Below the pieces are notes generated by a model. It saw only the letters and a program-made list of their open reading frames with translations, ran no database searches and was not told the origin of the DNA. Positions 1 through 7,844 of a stretch of 37,131 nt of DNA are shown here, piece after piece (within the stretch, counting starts at the first letter, position 1; every line of letters begins with the position of its first letter). Both the position numbers and the translations under genes were made by a program. The stretch is from assembly GCA_937127245.1 (NCBI GenBank), contig CAKZLU010000026.1:1-37131 (forward strand), in the 5' to 3' direction. The DNA is from an uncultured Actinomycetes bacterium. Lineage in GTDB: Bacteria; Actinomycetota; Geothermincolia; Fen-727; JACVIW01.

Positions 1-24
1 AAGAAAGAGGCGGCCTAGCGCCGG

Positions 25-97
25 AAGAGATGCCCAACGGGGACGGGTGGCTGTCCGGTAGGCTCGTGACTAAAACATCTTATCCCGTTGCCCTCTT
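25..97. other. possible structured element at left edge
   Basis: Bases 35-41 (CAACGGG) pair with 84-90 (CCCGTTG). The stem can continue through a small internal loop by pairing 25-29 (AAGAG) with 93-97 (CTCTT), and a nested GGAC/GTCC hairpin sits at 41-56. It lies just downstream of the radical SAM gene on the minus strand. I match it to no RNA family, and chance pairing is possible. Confidence 0.2.
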
Positions 98-148
98 TTT
101 GGAAGGCGCTGATAGGAGGCATCCAGGAGCGCTCTTCAGTCTGAATAG

Positions 149-1678
149 TCACTCCCCTTTAAAGCGGGTCCACAGCTTCAATTTATTTTGTTCTTCTCTT
201 TTCAGGACCCGTTCTGCTAATTGTGCCTCAAGCTCATCAATGTGGGAGTCTTTCGCGCGGATTTCCTCTTCAAGGTGGCGCGCGTATTTCGCCGCTTTGT
301 CAAGCTCTTCCTTAAGCGCAGCGATCTCCTTGTTGCACTCTCTCATCATGAGCCCGAGATCGTAATTGCTTTTAAGAAGTCTCCTCACCCACTCGCGAAG
401 CCTCAGAAAACGCAAGTAGTACAGGTAGAACATGAAAGATTCTCGCGGCGCCGCGTCGTTTAGATACACGTAGGTGTCAGGGTGAAAACTGAATGTGGCG
501 CGTCTCATCGCTTCGGGAGGCGTATCTAAACTGATGAGCCCCTTTGCCACGGCCTCATGCCAGACGGCTGTGCCGGGGAAGGGGATGAGCGGGTACACCA
601 TGAACTCATCGAAGAGGTCACCCAGGTTTTCCTCTATGAACGCCGCCGTCTTTTTCATGTCGTCCACCGTTTCGCCGGGTGTCCCGAGGATGAATGAGGC
701 GGTCACCTTGATTTCATTTTCCTTGAGAAGCTTAAGCGCCGAGGATGCAGCATCAAAAGAGGCGTGTTTGTTCATTCTCTTTAAAACGTTGTCTGATGCC
801 GACTCAAGCCCCATGTAAACCCTTACCACGTTCATTTCCTTCAAAAGGGAAATAACCTCTTGATCGATTTCATTGGCGCGGGCGTTACACATAGAATCAA
901 TTTCATCGGCAAGACCGCTCGAGCGCATCATCGCCGCGAGCGCCCGCAGCCTCCTTCTATCGGAGGTGAAAAGGTCATCGTAGAAGAAAAAATGGCTGGG
1001 CGCGTATTCCTCTTTTAGTTGAAGTAGTTCCTCCATCACGTACTCTGCGCTAAAAAAACGCGGTCCACCCCAGAATTGAGACGAAGAGCAAAAGGAGCAA
1101 GCATACGGACATCCCCTCGAGGCATAGACGTACTGCACACTGCCGTGGACGGGCGGCCACTTTTCATCGAGCAATTTTCTGTCAGGATGGGGGATTTGAT
1201 CGAGCGGTTTTATGGGCTTGCGCCTATTCTTGCCCATCAGGGTTGTTCCATTCCAAAAGCAGATACCTTCAACATCCGGGAGGCGTTCGCGCCAGTTTAA
1301 GGGGTACTTACGTATAAGCCTTATGAGCTCAAGAAAAGTTTCTTCCCTCTCGCCAAGAACCCCGGCGTCGAATTCTTTGGAGAGGTTTTCAGGAATACCG
1401 GTTATGTGATATCCGCCGATAAAAAGAGGACCGTCATATCCGCGCTCACGCAGTTCGCGCGCCATTTCATCGGCGAGCCTTGAGTTTTGGGAGACGGCGG
1501 AGATGCCCACCACATCAGGTTTCATTTGAATGATTTCATCAACACTGAGCGCACAGGAAAATTTTATGTTTTCCTCGCGCGCTTTTGCGTAAGCGGAAAG
1601 GTAAGCAAGACCTATTGGTGGGATACCCATTTCCCTTAAATCTTTTCTGTTTGCTGCTTGTGCCAATACTACTCGCAT
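149..1678 (-). CDS. B12-binding domain radical SAM protein
   Basis: Predicted cobalamin-binding radical SAM enzyme of about 509 residues. The first ~120 residues form a Rossmann-like B12-binding domain (PDVVGIS, then LFIGGYHIT), without the DxHxxG base-off motif, as is usual in this family. The radical SAM domain starts with the cluster motif CPYACSFC at C190/C194/C197, followed by the FFFYDD, GLESASD and FILGTPGET blocks typical of B12-radical SAM enzymes. The last ~70 residues are charged and predicted coiled coil. I chose ATG 1678 because AAGGAAGGG lies just upstream and the domain begins there; an in-frame GTG/ATG further upstream (to 1753) would add ~25 residues without homology character. 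The substrate cannot be read from sequence; methylation or other radical modification of lipid, peptide or natural-product substrates is typical. The nearest gene is the histidine phosphatase upstream on the same strand. Confidence 0.88.
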   Translation of the reverse strand: MRVVLAQAANRKDLREMGIPPIGLAYLSAYAKAREENIKFSCALSVDEIIQMKPDVVGISAVSQNSRLADEMARELRERGYDGPLFIGGYHITGIPENLSKEFDAGVLGEREETFLELIRLIRKYPLNWRERLPDVEGICFWNGTTLMGKNRRKPIKPLDQIPHPDRKLLDEKWPPVHGSVQYVYASRGCPYACSFCSSSQFWGGPRFFSAEYVMEELLQLKEEYAPSHFFFYDDLFTSDRRRLRALAAMMRSSGLADEIDSMCNARANEIDQEVISLLKEMNVVRVYMGLESASDNVLKRMNKHASFDAASSALKLLKENEIKVTASFILGTPGETVDDMKKTAAFIEENLGDLFDEFMVYPLIPFPGTAVWHEAVAKGLISLDTPPEAMRRATFSFHPDTYVYLNDAAPRESFMFYLYYLRFLRLREWVRRLLKSNYDLGLMMRECNKEIAALKEELDKAAKYARHLEEEIRAKDSHIDELEAQLAERVLKREEQNKLKLWTRFKGE

Positions 1679-1827
1679 TTCCCTTCCTTGAGCGGTCCTT
1701 ATGTTTCTCCCACTGACCAGAATACCCGCCAGGGCGGCAAATCGGTACGACAATTGTCAAAAACGGCGATTCTCCAGGTAACCCCCAAAAATTTCACGCG
1801 TTCTTGCCCATTGTTTTCTTGAGATCC

Positions 1828-1851
1828 GCGCGTTTATTGTTTAATACGCGC
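1828..1851. repeat. inverted repeat in 298-bp gap
   Basis: GCGCGT (1828-1833) and ACGCGC (1846-1851) form a perfect 6-bp inverted repeat around a 12-base AT-rich centre. It lies between the phosphatase stop and the radical SAM start, both on the minus strand, so it could be an operator for the radical SAM gene. No T-tract follows, so a terminator is unlikely. The rest of 1679-1976 holds nothing I recognise. Confidence 0.3.
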
Positions 1852-1976
1852 ATGCAACATGAGCAACAACGAGCCGCTTCCATGAAAGATCCATAGGTTT
1901 GGATTCTTTTTTCAAGAACAAGGCAACGCGTAACTCGTTTTGAAGATCGAGAAATCTTAAGAAAGCGATCGATTCC

Positions 1977-2603
1977 CTACTCTGTATACTCCTTGTCTCT
2001 TCGATTGAGGTGGGATGTGTCGTTGAGCACCTCCAGGGTCGCAAAGTTCCCGTTATATGTGACGACAGATACCGAGGCAAGCCCGAGCGAGAGGGTGAAG
2101 ATTCGCTCGAAGGGCAGTCCAATCAGTTGCGCGATTATAATTCTTATGGGAGTGCTGTGGCTGGACACGAAGACGTTTTTCCACATGTATTGCGACCAGG
2201 CAGAATCGAGCCAGAAGACCACCCTCTCTCTTACGCGCCCAAGGGATTCACCGTTCGGGGGCACGAGGCTATCAGGGTTCTTGCTCCACTGCTCTATAAT
2301 GTTCCCATATTGCTCGGAAACTTCGGCATATGTTTTCCCGCTCCAGGCCCCTAAATCCATTTCCTCAAGCCTTTCATCTATGCTTACCTCGAGATTGTGG
2401 ATCGCTGCCACGGCTTTGGCGATTTCAAGGCATCTTGACAGAGGACTTGAGAAGACCGCGTCAATGTTTTCGCCCGAGAAACGCGAGGCGATGAGTTTTA
2501 ACTGATCGTGTCCCGTCTCATCGAGTGGCACATCGATTTTACCAACATGCATTTTTGAGGCATGCCATTGCGTCTGACCGTGTCTTACAAGATATAACCT
2601 CAT
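1977..2603 (-). CDS. histidine phosphatase family protein (CobC/phosphoglycerate-mutase-like)
   Basis: Branch-1 histidine phosphatase of 208 residues, the usual length. It has the phospho-acceptor motif LVRHGQT (R7, H8), the second arginine in SSPLSRC (R57), the acidic pair ERLEEMDLG near residues 77-84, and the second catalytic histidine in SSHSTPIR (H149). The family commonly has GG after this histidine; here it is ST. Members hydrolyse phosphate monoesters, e.g. alpha-ribazole-5'-phosphate in cobalamin assembly (CobC) or 3-phosphoglycerate. Corrinoid-dependent genes nearby make a ribazole phosphatase attractive, but no other cobalamin-synthesis gene is present, so I give no symbol. The ATG at 2603 is supported by GAGGAG seven bases upstream. 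Confidence 0.88.
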   Translation of the reverse strand: MRLYLVRHGQTQWHASKMHVGKIDVPLDETGHDQLKLIASRFSGENIDAVFSSPLSRCLEIAKAVAAIHNLEVSIDERLEEMDLGAWSGKTYAEVSEQYGNIIEQWSKNPDSLVPPNGESLGRVRERVVFWLDSAWSQYMWKNVFVSSHSTPIRIIIAQLIGLPFERIFTLSLGLASVSVVTYNGNFATLEVLNDTSHLNRRDKEYTE

Positions 2604-3130
2604 TTAGCTCTCCTCAAAACAACTCTCACGTAAACGCAACCTTCACTTGAGTGCGCCGGTTCACTTCCTTATCGCACATATTCAAACACTTGAAATCGCC
2701 TGACCTTCGCTCGTTTCGCGCACGGTTGTTCCTTTGCGCACATACGTACTGCACCTTTACCTTGAAATTGCCTGACCTTTGCTCGTTTCGCGGAGGGGTC
2801 AATCGCAATGGATACATTTTAACCGTTTGAGATTGTTTAAAGATTTTACACTCAGGGTCAATTTTTCGATTGGCGAATAGGGCGTAGGAAATTCGTTCGC
2901 CATCCCCAGTGACGTAAACATACGGAAAGTATTTTCAGGCGACAAATAACCTCTCAGACCACGTCTTTTTAAGCGCGCTCAGATCATGCAAGTTCCGAAA
3001 GAATCTTTCATATCAGAGCAAATTTTGGAATTAAGCAAACGTGAGGTCCGCGCATTTATTTTGCAAATTCGTGGTACGCGCCGCGAAACTTATTGCGCCT
3101 TTTTGCTTGCCATTTGGGCTTGATGGGTTT
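2604..3130. other. intergenic region, 527 bp, no gene recognised
   Basis: Lies between the histidine phosphatase start and the reconstructed end of the AAA ATPase. It contains the two-copy 31-bp repeat (2690-2792) and a GGCGAA/TTCGCC inverted repeat (2872-2877 with 2896-2901). The 63-codon open frame at 2626-2817 is made of the repeat itself and shows no protein signature. Confidence 0.5.
2690..2792. repeat. 31-bp direct repeat, two copies
   Basis: The copies at 2690-2720 and 2762-2792 agree at 29 of 31 positions, differing only by two C/T changes, with starts 72 bp apart. Similarity continues leftwards, where TTCCTT and GCACATA recur at 2665-2680 and 2729-2743 with an 8-base length difference. 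No other copy was found in the window. Function is unknown; it could be a duplicated regulatory site or the remnant of a longer array. Confidence 0.6.
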
Positions 3131-3267
3131 TCAGGGCGTGAATCCGATCGGGTTTTTATGGGTACCAAAGCACCTTCCGCCCGCGAGCTCCTCATCGCAT
3201 GCGTCAATCAAGTCTTGCATTGTGACAACCGCTTTGGCAACACTCTTTTTGCGTGTGCGCGCTTTTG

Positions 3268-4053
3268 TCAATTTATCCTGAAGTGAACGCTTACATTGAT
3301 GCTTCTGGAAAGCGCTTTATTGCAGGCGTTTATGACCGCGTTCTTGATTTGCCCTCCAGTCAGGGGGTAGTCTTTCGCTAAGCGCTCGATGTCCACATCT
3401 TGGCTTAAGGGGATGTTCCCATCAAGCAGCAGACGCCAGATCCCTGCCCTTTCAGGGTATTCGGGGACATCGAATATTATTTTTACCGCGAGTCTGCGCT
3501 CGAGGGCGGGGTCGAGAGCCCCCGCTCTGTTGCTGGTTAGTATGACGGGTAATTCGTGTCTCTCAAGACAGGATAGAAAGACATTCACTATTCTGTAATC
3601 CGACTGGTCGGTGGTATGACGGGCGTAAGCGTGCCTGGTGTAAAAGTAAGAGTCCGCTTCGTCAAACACGAGCACCGCGTCGTTTTCCTTGGCTGTCTTA
3701 AAGACCCTTGCCGCGAATTTTTCGCTTGCCCCGTATAATGGATTGACAATGTCGTTCCCTCTCACCAGAAGCATCTTCTTACCGAGTTCTCCCACGAACG
3801 CTTCCGCGGTAAGGGTTTTTCCCGTGCCCGGGGGGCCGGCGAAAAGACAGGTAACCCCCTTTCCAATTTTTATTTTTTCATCCAGACCCCATTCTTCAAA
3901 CAGCACCTGGCCGCATTGCGCTTGAATGATCGCCATATTTACTTTTTCAAGGATATCTAAAGGAAGCACCACGTCCTTAAGAGTCAGCTGCGGCTCGATT
4001 ATCGAGCTTGAAAAATGTTTTTTCCTGTTATTTCCGGGTCGAGGATCCCGCAT
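3268..4053 (-). CDS. AAA+ ATPase, catalytic part (frame-disrupted)
   Basis: C-terminal half of an AAA+ ATPase. Walker A GPPGTGKT lies at residues 73-80 of this frame, Walker B VLVFDEAD near 127-134, sensor-1 LTSNR at 172-176, and the arginine-finger region DPALERR near 181-187. It joins the preceding frame by a -1 shift at 4017-4023, so the residues before HFSSS (from ATG 4053) are probably not native unless translation restarts there; AGAGGG eight bases before that ATG makes restart possible. The end is also shifted. After KALSR the frame runs to a TGA at 3268, while the -1 frame encodes LQDKLTKARTRKKS then VVTMQDLIDACDEELAGG, a normal AAA C-terminus, stopping at 3131. Single classical AAA ATPases with an N-terminal winged-helix-like part act as remodelling ATPases, some beside contractile injection systems; no such partner is here. 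Confidence 0.75.
   Translation of the reverse strand: MRDPRPGNNRKKHFSSSIIEPQLTLKDVVLPLDILEKVNMAIIQAQCGQVLFEEWGLDEKIKIGKGVTCLFAGPPGTGKTLTAEAFVGELGKKMLLVRGNDIVNPLYGASEKFAARVFKTAKENDAVLVFDEADSYFYTRHAYARHTTDQSDYRIVNVFLSCLERHELPVILTSNRAGALDPALERRLAVKIIFDVPEYPERAGIWRLLLDGNIPLSQDVDIERLAKDYPLTGGQIKNAVINACNKALSRSINVSVHFRIN
3993..4023 (-). promoter_or_regulatory. candidate -1 ribosomal frameshift signal
   Basis: On the minus strand the ATPase reads ACA GGA AAA AAC. The last A of GGA plus AAA AAC is a canonical X XXY YYZ heptamer in the correct phase (4017-4023). Nine bases later comes a perfect 6-bp hairpin, GCTCGA-TAA-TCGAGC (4007-3993), whose loop holds the zero-frame stop. A -1 slip enters the frame that encodes the Walker A/B domain. 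A one-base loss from an original A7 run would look the same. Confidence 0.4.
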
Positions 4054-4622
4054 CTATCGCGCCCTCTTTCTTCCCGGGGAGAATCGGATGTATCTTTACC
4101 GAGCACGGCAAGGTAACCTTCGTTGGTGATGAATACCACGGTTTCAAAGAACAATCTCCAGCGGGGCATTTCTGTTTTTATCAGTCCTATCTTTTCAAGC
4201 TTTGATTCGCTTTCGAAATAAAGCTCGGTTTCGATTCTTTTCTTATCAGAATTACTGCACAGCATTGCCAGGGTTCTAACTGGGATTTCGGCGCATCTGC
4301 CTCTTTCGAACATGGCTAAAGCCGCTGTTACGGTGAGCACGAACTGTTCAAAACGGTTTAACTTATACCTTTTTATTAGGGCGCCTATGGGGTATTCATA
4401 TGGCTGATTTTTCAGCTTTTTCCCAAAGGCCCGAATTCGTTCCAGAAGCCTTTTTTCTTTTTCTTCAAAATTGTACGGTTGCTCACCGTCGCTTTTCATC
4501 GTTCCAAGGTCGCGCCGTGTTCTGGAACGCAAGGGCAATCGGAGATATACATCATCGTTTTCGGCTAACTTGAGCATGACAAGCTCGTGAACGCTTTTCA
4601 GATAATCCTGCTGCTCATTCAA
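3999..4622 (-). CDS. AAA+ ATPase, N-terminal part (frame-disrupted)
   Basis: Gives 207 residues without an ATPase motif, rich in charged helices (e.g. EKEKRLLERIRAFGKKL), ending in a likely winged-helix segment (SKLEKIGLIKTEMPRWRLFF then VFITNEGYLAVL). This layout matches the N-terminal region of single-domain AAA ATPases, and the catalytic domain continues in the -1 frame, so this and the 3268-4053 frame are one gene of about 490 residues reaching 3131. The frame ends at a TAA (3999-4001) that sits in the loop of a hairpin just after an A AAA AAC heptamer. The only in-frame start is TTG 4622, without a clear ribosome binding site and behind a T7/A7 run, so the true N-terminus is uncertain. 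Confidence 0.65.
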   Translation of the reverse strand: MNEQQDYLKSVHELVMLKLAENDDVYLRLPLRSRTRRDLGTMKSDGEQPYNFEEKEKRLLERIRAFGKKLKNQPYEYPIGALIKRYKLNRFEQFVLTVTAALAMFERGRCAEIPVRTLAMLCSNSDKKRIETELYFESESKLEKIGLIKTEMPRWRLFFETVVFITNEGYLAVLGKDTSDSPREERGRDRCGILDPEITGKNIFQAR

Positions 4623-5403
4623 CCGCTTTTTTTAAAAATTTAAATTTTATGTAATGCGCTTCACCTTCCCGCCTTTGCCCGAGGGCAAATGTTTTGTATT
4701 TTCGTTTTGATAGTAGCATCAGGGTGTGACAAAAGATTTTGCGCTTTTTGTGAATGATGTGTTGAAAGCGGTAAGAAACCGCACTTCCGACACTTAAGAA
4801 CATCTTCAAGTTCGCATCTTCTTAAAGCCATAATGGCCGAAAAGACCAGAATATGGCTCAAGGAGGATGGGGGATTACACTTCGGCATTTGATGTCTACT
4901 GGGAGAGCCGCTCATCCTCCGAGGGGGAATCTAACTGGTACGCTGTTTTGACATACGGTTAAATGTGTATCAGTTCTCGCATAATCAGTAACATCCAGCC
5001 TGGGCGTTTTGAGGTGCGGACGGGCTTCTTTCTTTAATGGCATATTTTCTCTTTTTAAGAATTCAAAAAAATTCATAAAACTGTCGATAACTTACGCACA
5101 GAGTTGTTTGAGTTTAACGGTGGGTGTTCCTTATATTCTCGCAATCTGGGGTTGAAGCAGCGTGCTGGATCCGTTTTGTGTTTCAGTTTATCGGTAGGTG
5201 CTTTTTGCTTTTTATATCTGTTTTTTAGGTTCTGCGATAGTCTCCAGATTATTCAAGTTGTTTGAGTTTAACGGTGGGTGTTCCTTATATTCTCACCGTT
5301 TGAAAAATGAGATGGTTTGCGGAAAAAGCATTTCAAGTATTAGTATCAAGTAAGTTTTTTCAGGTTTCAAATCAGCCCTTTTGTTTGGACGAGTGGAGCG
5401 GAG
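4623..5403. other. intergenic region, 781 bp, divergent gene starts
   Basis: Separates the ATPase (minus) from the epimerase (plus). It contains the 39-bp repeats at 5102-5294. The minus-strand open frames at 4615-4809 and 4661-4915 overlap each other, show no protein signature and no convincing ribosome binding site, and I do not call them genes. An AT-rich stretch at 5040-5085 may hold promoter sequence, but no clear -35/-10 pair stands out. Confidence 0.5.
5102..5294. repeat. 39-bp perfect direct repeat with decayed middle copy
   Basis: The 39 bases at 5102-5140 recur without a mismatch at 5256-5294. Between them, about 5178-5219, lies a diverged copy: TGTTTCAGTTTATCGGTAGG against TGTTTGAGTTTAACGGTGGG, then a T-rich stretch and TATATCT against TATATTCT. 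Unit spacing is thus about 74-80 bp with unlike intervening sequences of about 36 bp, a geometry close to a tiny CRISPR array. No cas gene is present and the repeat is not palindromic at its ends. The last copy ends 109 bp before the epimerase start. It could be a degenerate array, a tandem regulator site or a duplicated RNA element. Confidence 0.7.
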
Positions 5404-6015
5404 ATGGATCTCGTAACAGGCGGAGCAGGATTTGTTGGGTCGCACCTTGCACGGAGACTCATGGAAAAAGGCAGAGATGTGCGGGTATTTGACATCGAGA
5501 AAAGCCCTTATCTGCCGGAAGGCGTGGATTTCGTACAGGGGGACATGAGGGATTACCAGGCCGTAAGAAAAGCGGCGAAAGGAGCCGAGGTGGTCTACCA
5601 CCTTGCTTTCGTCCAGTCTTTAAGCAAGAGACCGGAAAGCGAGAAGTGGCAGGTCAACTTCGGGGGAACGGAAAACTTCTTGAGGGCGGCTGTCGAAAAT
5701 GAAGTCAAGCGTTTTGTCTTTACGTCAACTATCGAGGTTTATTCCCCTTTCCCTCCTTTCAGAGCTCCTGAAACCGCCCCTTCGGACAGACCTTTCGGGT
5801 GGTACGGAAGGCACAAGAAAGCCTGCGAGGAGTTGTGCTGGCACTATCACTATCAGTATAACTTGCCCGTTGCGATGATGAGGATGCCAACCATATGCGG
5901 ACGCGGCTATTACGCGAGGATTGACCTTGTAAGGGCGTTCGATTGGATTTTGGCGGGAAGACAAGATCGCATGGATAGGCGGCAAGCAGTACAAAGGCGA
6001 TTTTGTCTGGGTTGA
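5404..6015 (+). CDS. NAD-dependent epimerase/dehydratase, N-terminal part (frameshifted)
   Basis: Extended short-chain dehydrogenase/reductase: NAD-binding GGAGFVGSHLA at residues 6-16, GDMRD at 46-50, and catalytic Y134/K138 in WYGRHKK. Translation fits the family until about residue 184 (ILAG), where one base seems lost in a G-run near 5955-5958. The following 20 residues are out of frame, and the frame starting before 6023 continues the family (KIAWIGGKQYKGDFVWVEDV). Corrected, the protein would be about 331 residues, very like the intact paralogue at 20958-21917. The ATG at 5404 has GGAG close upstream. It probably acts on a nucleotide sugar or free sugar; which one is unknown. Confidence 0.75.
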   Translation: MDLVTGGAGFVGSHLARRLMEKGRDVRVFDIEKSPYLPEGVDFVQGDMRDYQAVRKAAKGAEVVYHLAFVQSLSKRPESEKWQVNFGGTENFLRAAVENEVKRFVFTSTIEVYSPFPPFRAPETAPSDRPFGWYGRHKKACEELCWHYHYQYNLPVAMMRMPTICGRGYYARIDLVRAFDWILAGRQDRMDRRQAVQRRFCLG

Positions 6016-6022
6016 GGATGTT

Positions 6023-6397
6023 GTGCAAGGGTACATCCTCTGCGGCGAGAAGGAAGAGGCCGTCGGTGAGGTTTTCAACATTTCGTGCTCCGAGCCCTCC
6101 ACGGCGCTGGAGATAATCGAGGCGCTCTTGAAAGAGGCGAATAACCCGCACAAAGTAATACTGGTTCCACCTAAGATTGCCTGGCCTTGCATAAACCTCG
6201 CGGTCGCTTTGAGAATCATCAAGATGCCGGCAGAGCAGCTTCTCTATTTTAAGGGTGATTATTCCTACTCGATCGAGAAGGCAAAAAAACTCCTCGGTTA
6301 TAATCCTCAGAAAAACGCAAGCGAGGCAGCGGTTGAATTGTTGAGGGGCTACATTGATGACAGAGAGCGGATCAGGGAAAAGGCATGCTCCTATTAA
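6023..6397 (+). CDS. NAD-dependent epimerase/dehydratase, C-terminal part (frameshifted)
   Basis: Continues the epimerase of 5404-6015 in the next frame. VWVEDVVQGYILCGEKEEA matches the usual V.DVA.a...a substrate-domain segment, and the C-terminus (YSIEKAKKLLGYNPQKNASE) is the standard SDR ending 'K....LGW.P'. The methionine at 6023 is internal to the original protein and has no role as a start unless the gene is really split. Expression as a separate polypeptide would lack the NAD-binding domain and catalytic Tyr/Lys. An MFS transporter starts 31 bp downstream. Confidence 0.65.
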   Translation: MQGYILCGEKEEAVGEVFNISCSEPSTALEIIEALLKEANNPHKVILVPPKIAWPCINLAVALRIIKMPAEQLLYFKGDYSYSIEKAKKLLGYNPQKNASEAAVELLRGYIDDRERIREKACSY

Positions 6398-6428
6398 GAC
6401 GTGAGAGGAAAGGCTCCGAAAAACAAAG

Positions 6429-7628
6429 ATGGTAATTGAAAGCGGTCATTCTGGCTCTACTTCTGATGAGCGCGGGGTTGTTGCTAAAGTCTGGCCCTTC
6501 TATCCCCTAATGATAGTTCCAGGGATTGTACTTCTCCTTGCGCCCTCCATAGTTGATGAATTGATGGACGCGTTCAAAATCAGCTCAGGTCCGGGAAGTC
6601 TCCTTCAGGTTTCTTATTTTTTAGGCGGCGTGGCGGGCATGCTTCTTATCACAAGGATGATGCAGAGCTTTTCTGTCCGCAAGATAATGGTCGTAAATAT
6701 CCTGATACTTGTTGTTTCTCTGTGCTTTTGTTCTCTTTCGCCTAATTACTGGGTGTTGCTTGCCATTTACCTTACCTGCGGTTTCTCAAATGGAATACTC
6801 ATAACTTTCCCGGGCGTTTACGTGACAAGAATGAGGGTTCAGACAAGCCATCGCGACCAGAACATTCTCTACAGTTTCTTTTCGCTCGGTGTCGTCACTG
6901 GTCCGCTCATCTCCGGTTCGATAATGAAGGCTTTGTCTTGGAGGTGGGCGTTCGCCTTTCCCGCTTTGCTCATCTTGCCGCTTGCGCTTCCTGTCATAAG
7001 TATGAATTTTCCGGCGGTTCCCGGGGTGCTTCCGGCGAGTAGGGAAACAATCCGAAAGGCGATCAAATTTGAAAGACCGCTTTTCGCGGGTCTTATTGTC
7101 GCGGTCTTGCTTTACATCGCCGCGGAGAGCACCGTTTCGATGTGGGTAGTGAATTTCATGGATGAGGCGCACCGGCTTTCATCCGCGCAATGGGTACTTA
7201 CGCTGATATGGGCAGGAATAACGGTAGGGCGCTGGATATGCGCTCCTCTCACCAGGAGGATTCAACCATACAGGCTTTTGCTTTTTCTTTCCTCAGGAGC
7301 GGGCTTTTCTCTTGTTCTTGCGCCTTATGTTGGATGGAGGTATCTTGCGGTTTTCCTGTACGCGCTTACCGGTCTGTTCTGTTCAGGCATCTATCCTCTT
7401 TTGATCGGGTATGTTGCGCGCTTTCCAGCAAGTGTCTCCCCGTTTGTCTTCACCTGTATGCTCGCGGCGGGCGCGGCCTCAAGCGCCGCGCTGATATTCG
7501 CATCCGGGCTCGTTAACCAGTTTAAGGGTCTTTTGAAATTTGGAATGTCGCTCATATCCCTTCCGATATTTCTCCTGCTCTTAGTGCTTTTCTGGATGAG
7601 GGAACATATTGCCGAAAACCGCGCGTAA
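6429..7628 (+). CDS. major facilitator superfamily transporter
   Basis: Integral membrane protein of 399 residues with about 12 hydrophobic helices, starting after a 20-residue polar N-terminus (MVIESGHSGSTSDERG). Layout fits MFS: a short charged link between helices 2 and 3 (RMMQSFSVRKI), a central cytoplasmic link near residues 195-215 (ETIRKAIKFERP), and the second-half equivalent TVGRWICAPLTRRIQPYR. The substrate cannot be read; sugar or organic-acid export/import are possible. It lies 31 bp after the broken epimerase and is probably co-transcribed. The ribosome binding site is weak (GAGAGGAAAGG lies over 15 bases away). Confidence 0.82.
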   Translation: MVIESGHSGSTSDERGVVAKVWPFYPLMIVPGIVLLLAPSIVDELMDAFKISSGPGSLLQVSYFLGGVAGMLLITRMMQSFSVRKIMVVNILILVVSLCFCSLSPNYWVLLAIYLTCGFSNGILITFPGVYVTRMRVQTSHRDQNILYSFFSLGVVTGPLISGSIMKALSWRWAFAFPALLILPLALPVISMNFPAVPGVLPASRETIRKAIKFERPLFAGLIVAVLLYIAAESTVSMWVVNFMDEAHRLSSAQWVLTLIWAGITVGRWICAPLTRRIQPYRLLLFLSSGAGFSLVLAPYVGWRYLAVFLYALTGLFCSGIYPLLIGYVARFPASVSPFVFTCMLAAGAASSAALIFASGLVNQFKGLLKFGMSLISLPIFLLLLVLFWMREHIAENRA

Positions 7629-7695
7629 GTCTTTGAGTTTTCTTTATTTGAATCACTTTGGCGCGAAATCGGGCTGTGGGTGAGTTATTAAATAT

Positions 7696-7720
7696 CTCGC
7701 GGTGAAACGAGTTATTTTTT
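7696..7720 (+). terminator. weak intrinsic terminator candidate after MFS gene
   Basis: CTCG (7696-7699) and CGAG (7708-7711) form a short stem followed directly by TTATTTTTT (7712-7720). It sits inside a wider inverted repeat TGTGGGT/ACCCACA (7675-7681 with 7726-7732). The stem is only 4 bp, so this is tentative. Confidence 0.28.
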
Positions 7721-7844
7721 CTCGAACCCACACTGCGCTTGCGGAAGGTCTTAACAGTATGCACCGATCAGGAGATGTTGGTAGAATTGCTGCTATTAGA
7801 ATTGCGCGCTTGGTTCAAACCAGAAGAGAATTAAGAGGTGCGAA

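Noticed and set aside
2626..2817. Minus-strand 63-codon open frame with internally repeated peptide
   Set aside because: The protein repeat is only the translation of the 31-bp DNA repeat; no ribosome binding site or family signature.
4615..4915. Two overlapping small minus-strand open frames before the ATPase
   Set aside because: They overlap in different frames, have odd composition and no recognisable motif; one merely reaches the ATPase start.
5102..5294. Calling the repeats a CRISPR array
   Set aside because: Only two good copies, a decayed copy in the middle, no leader or cas genes, and no end palindrome. Kept as a repeat with CRISPR-like spacing.
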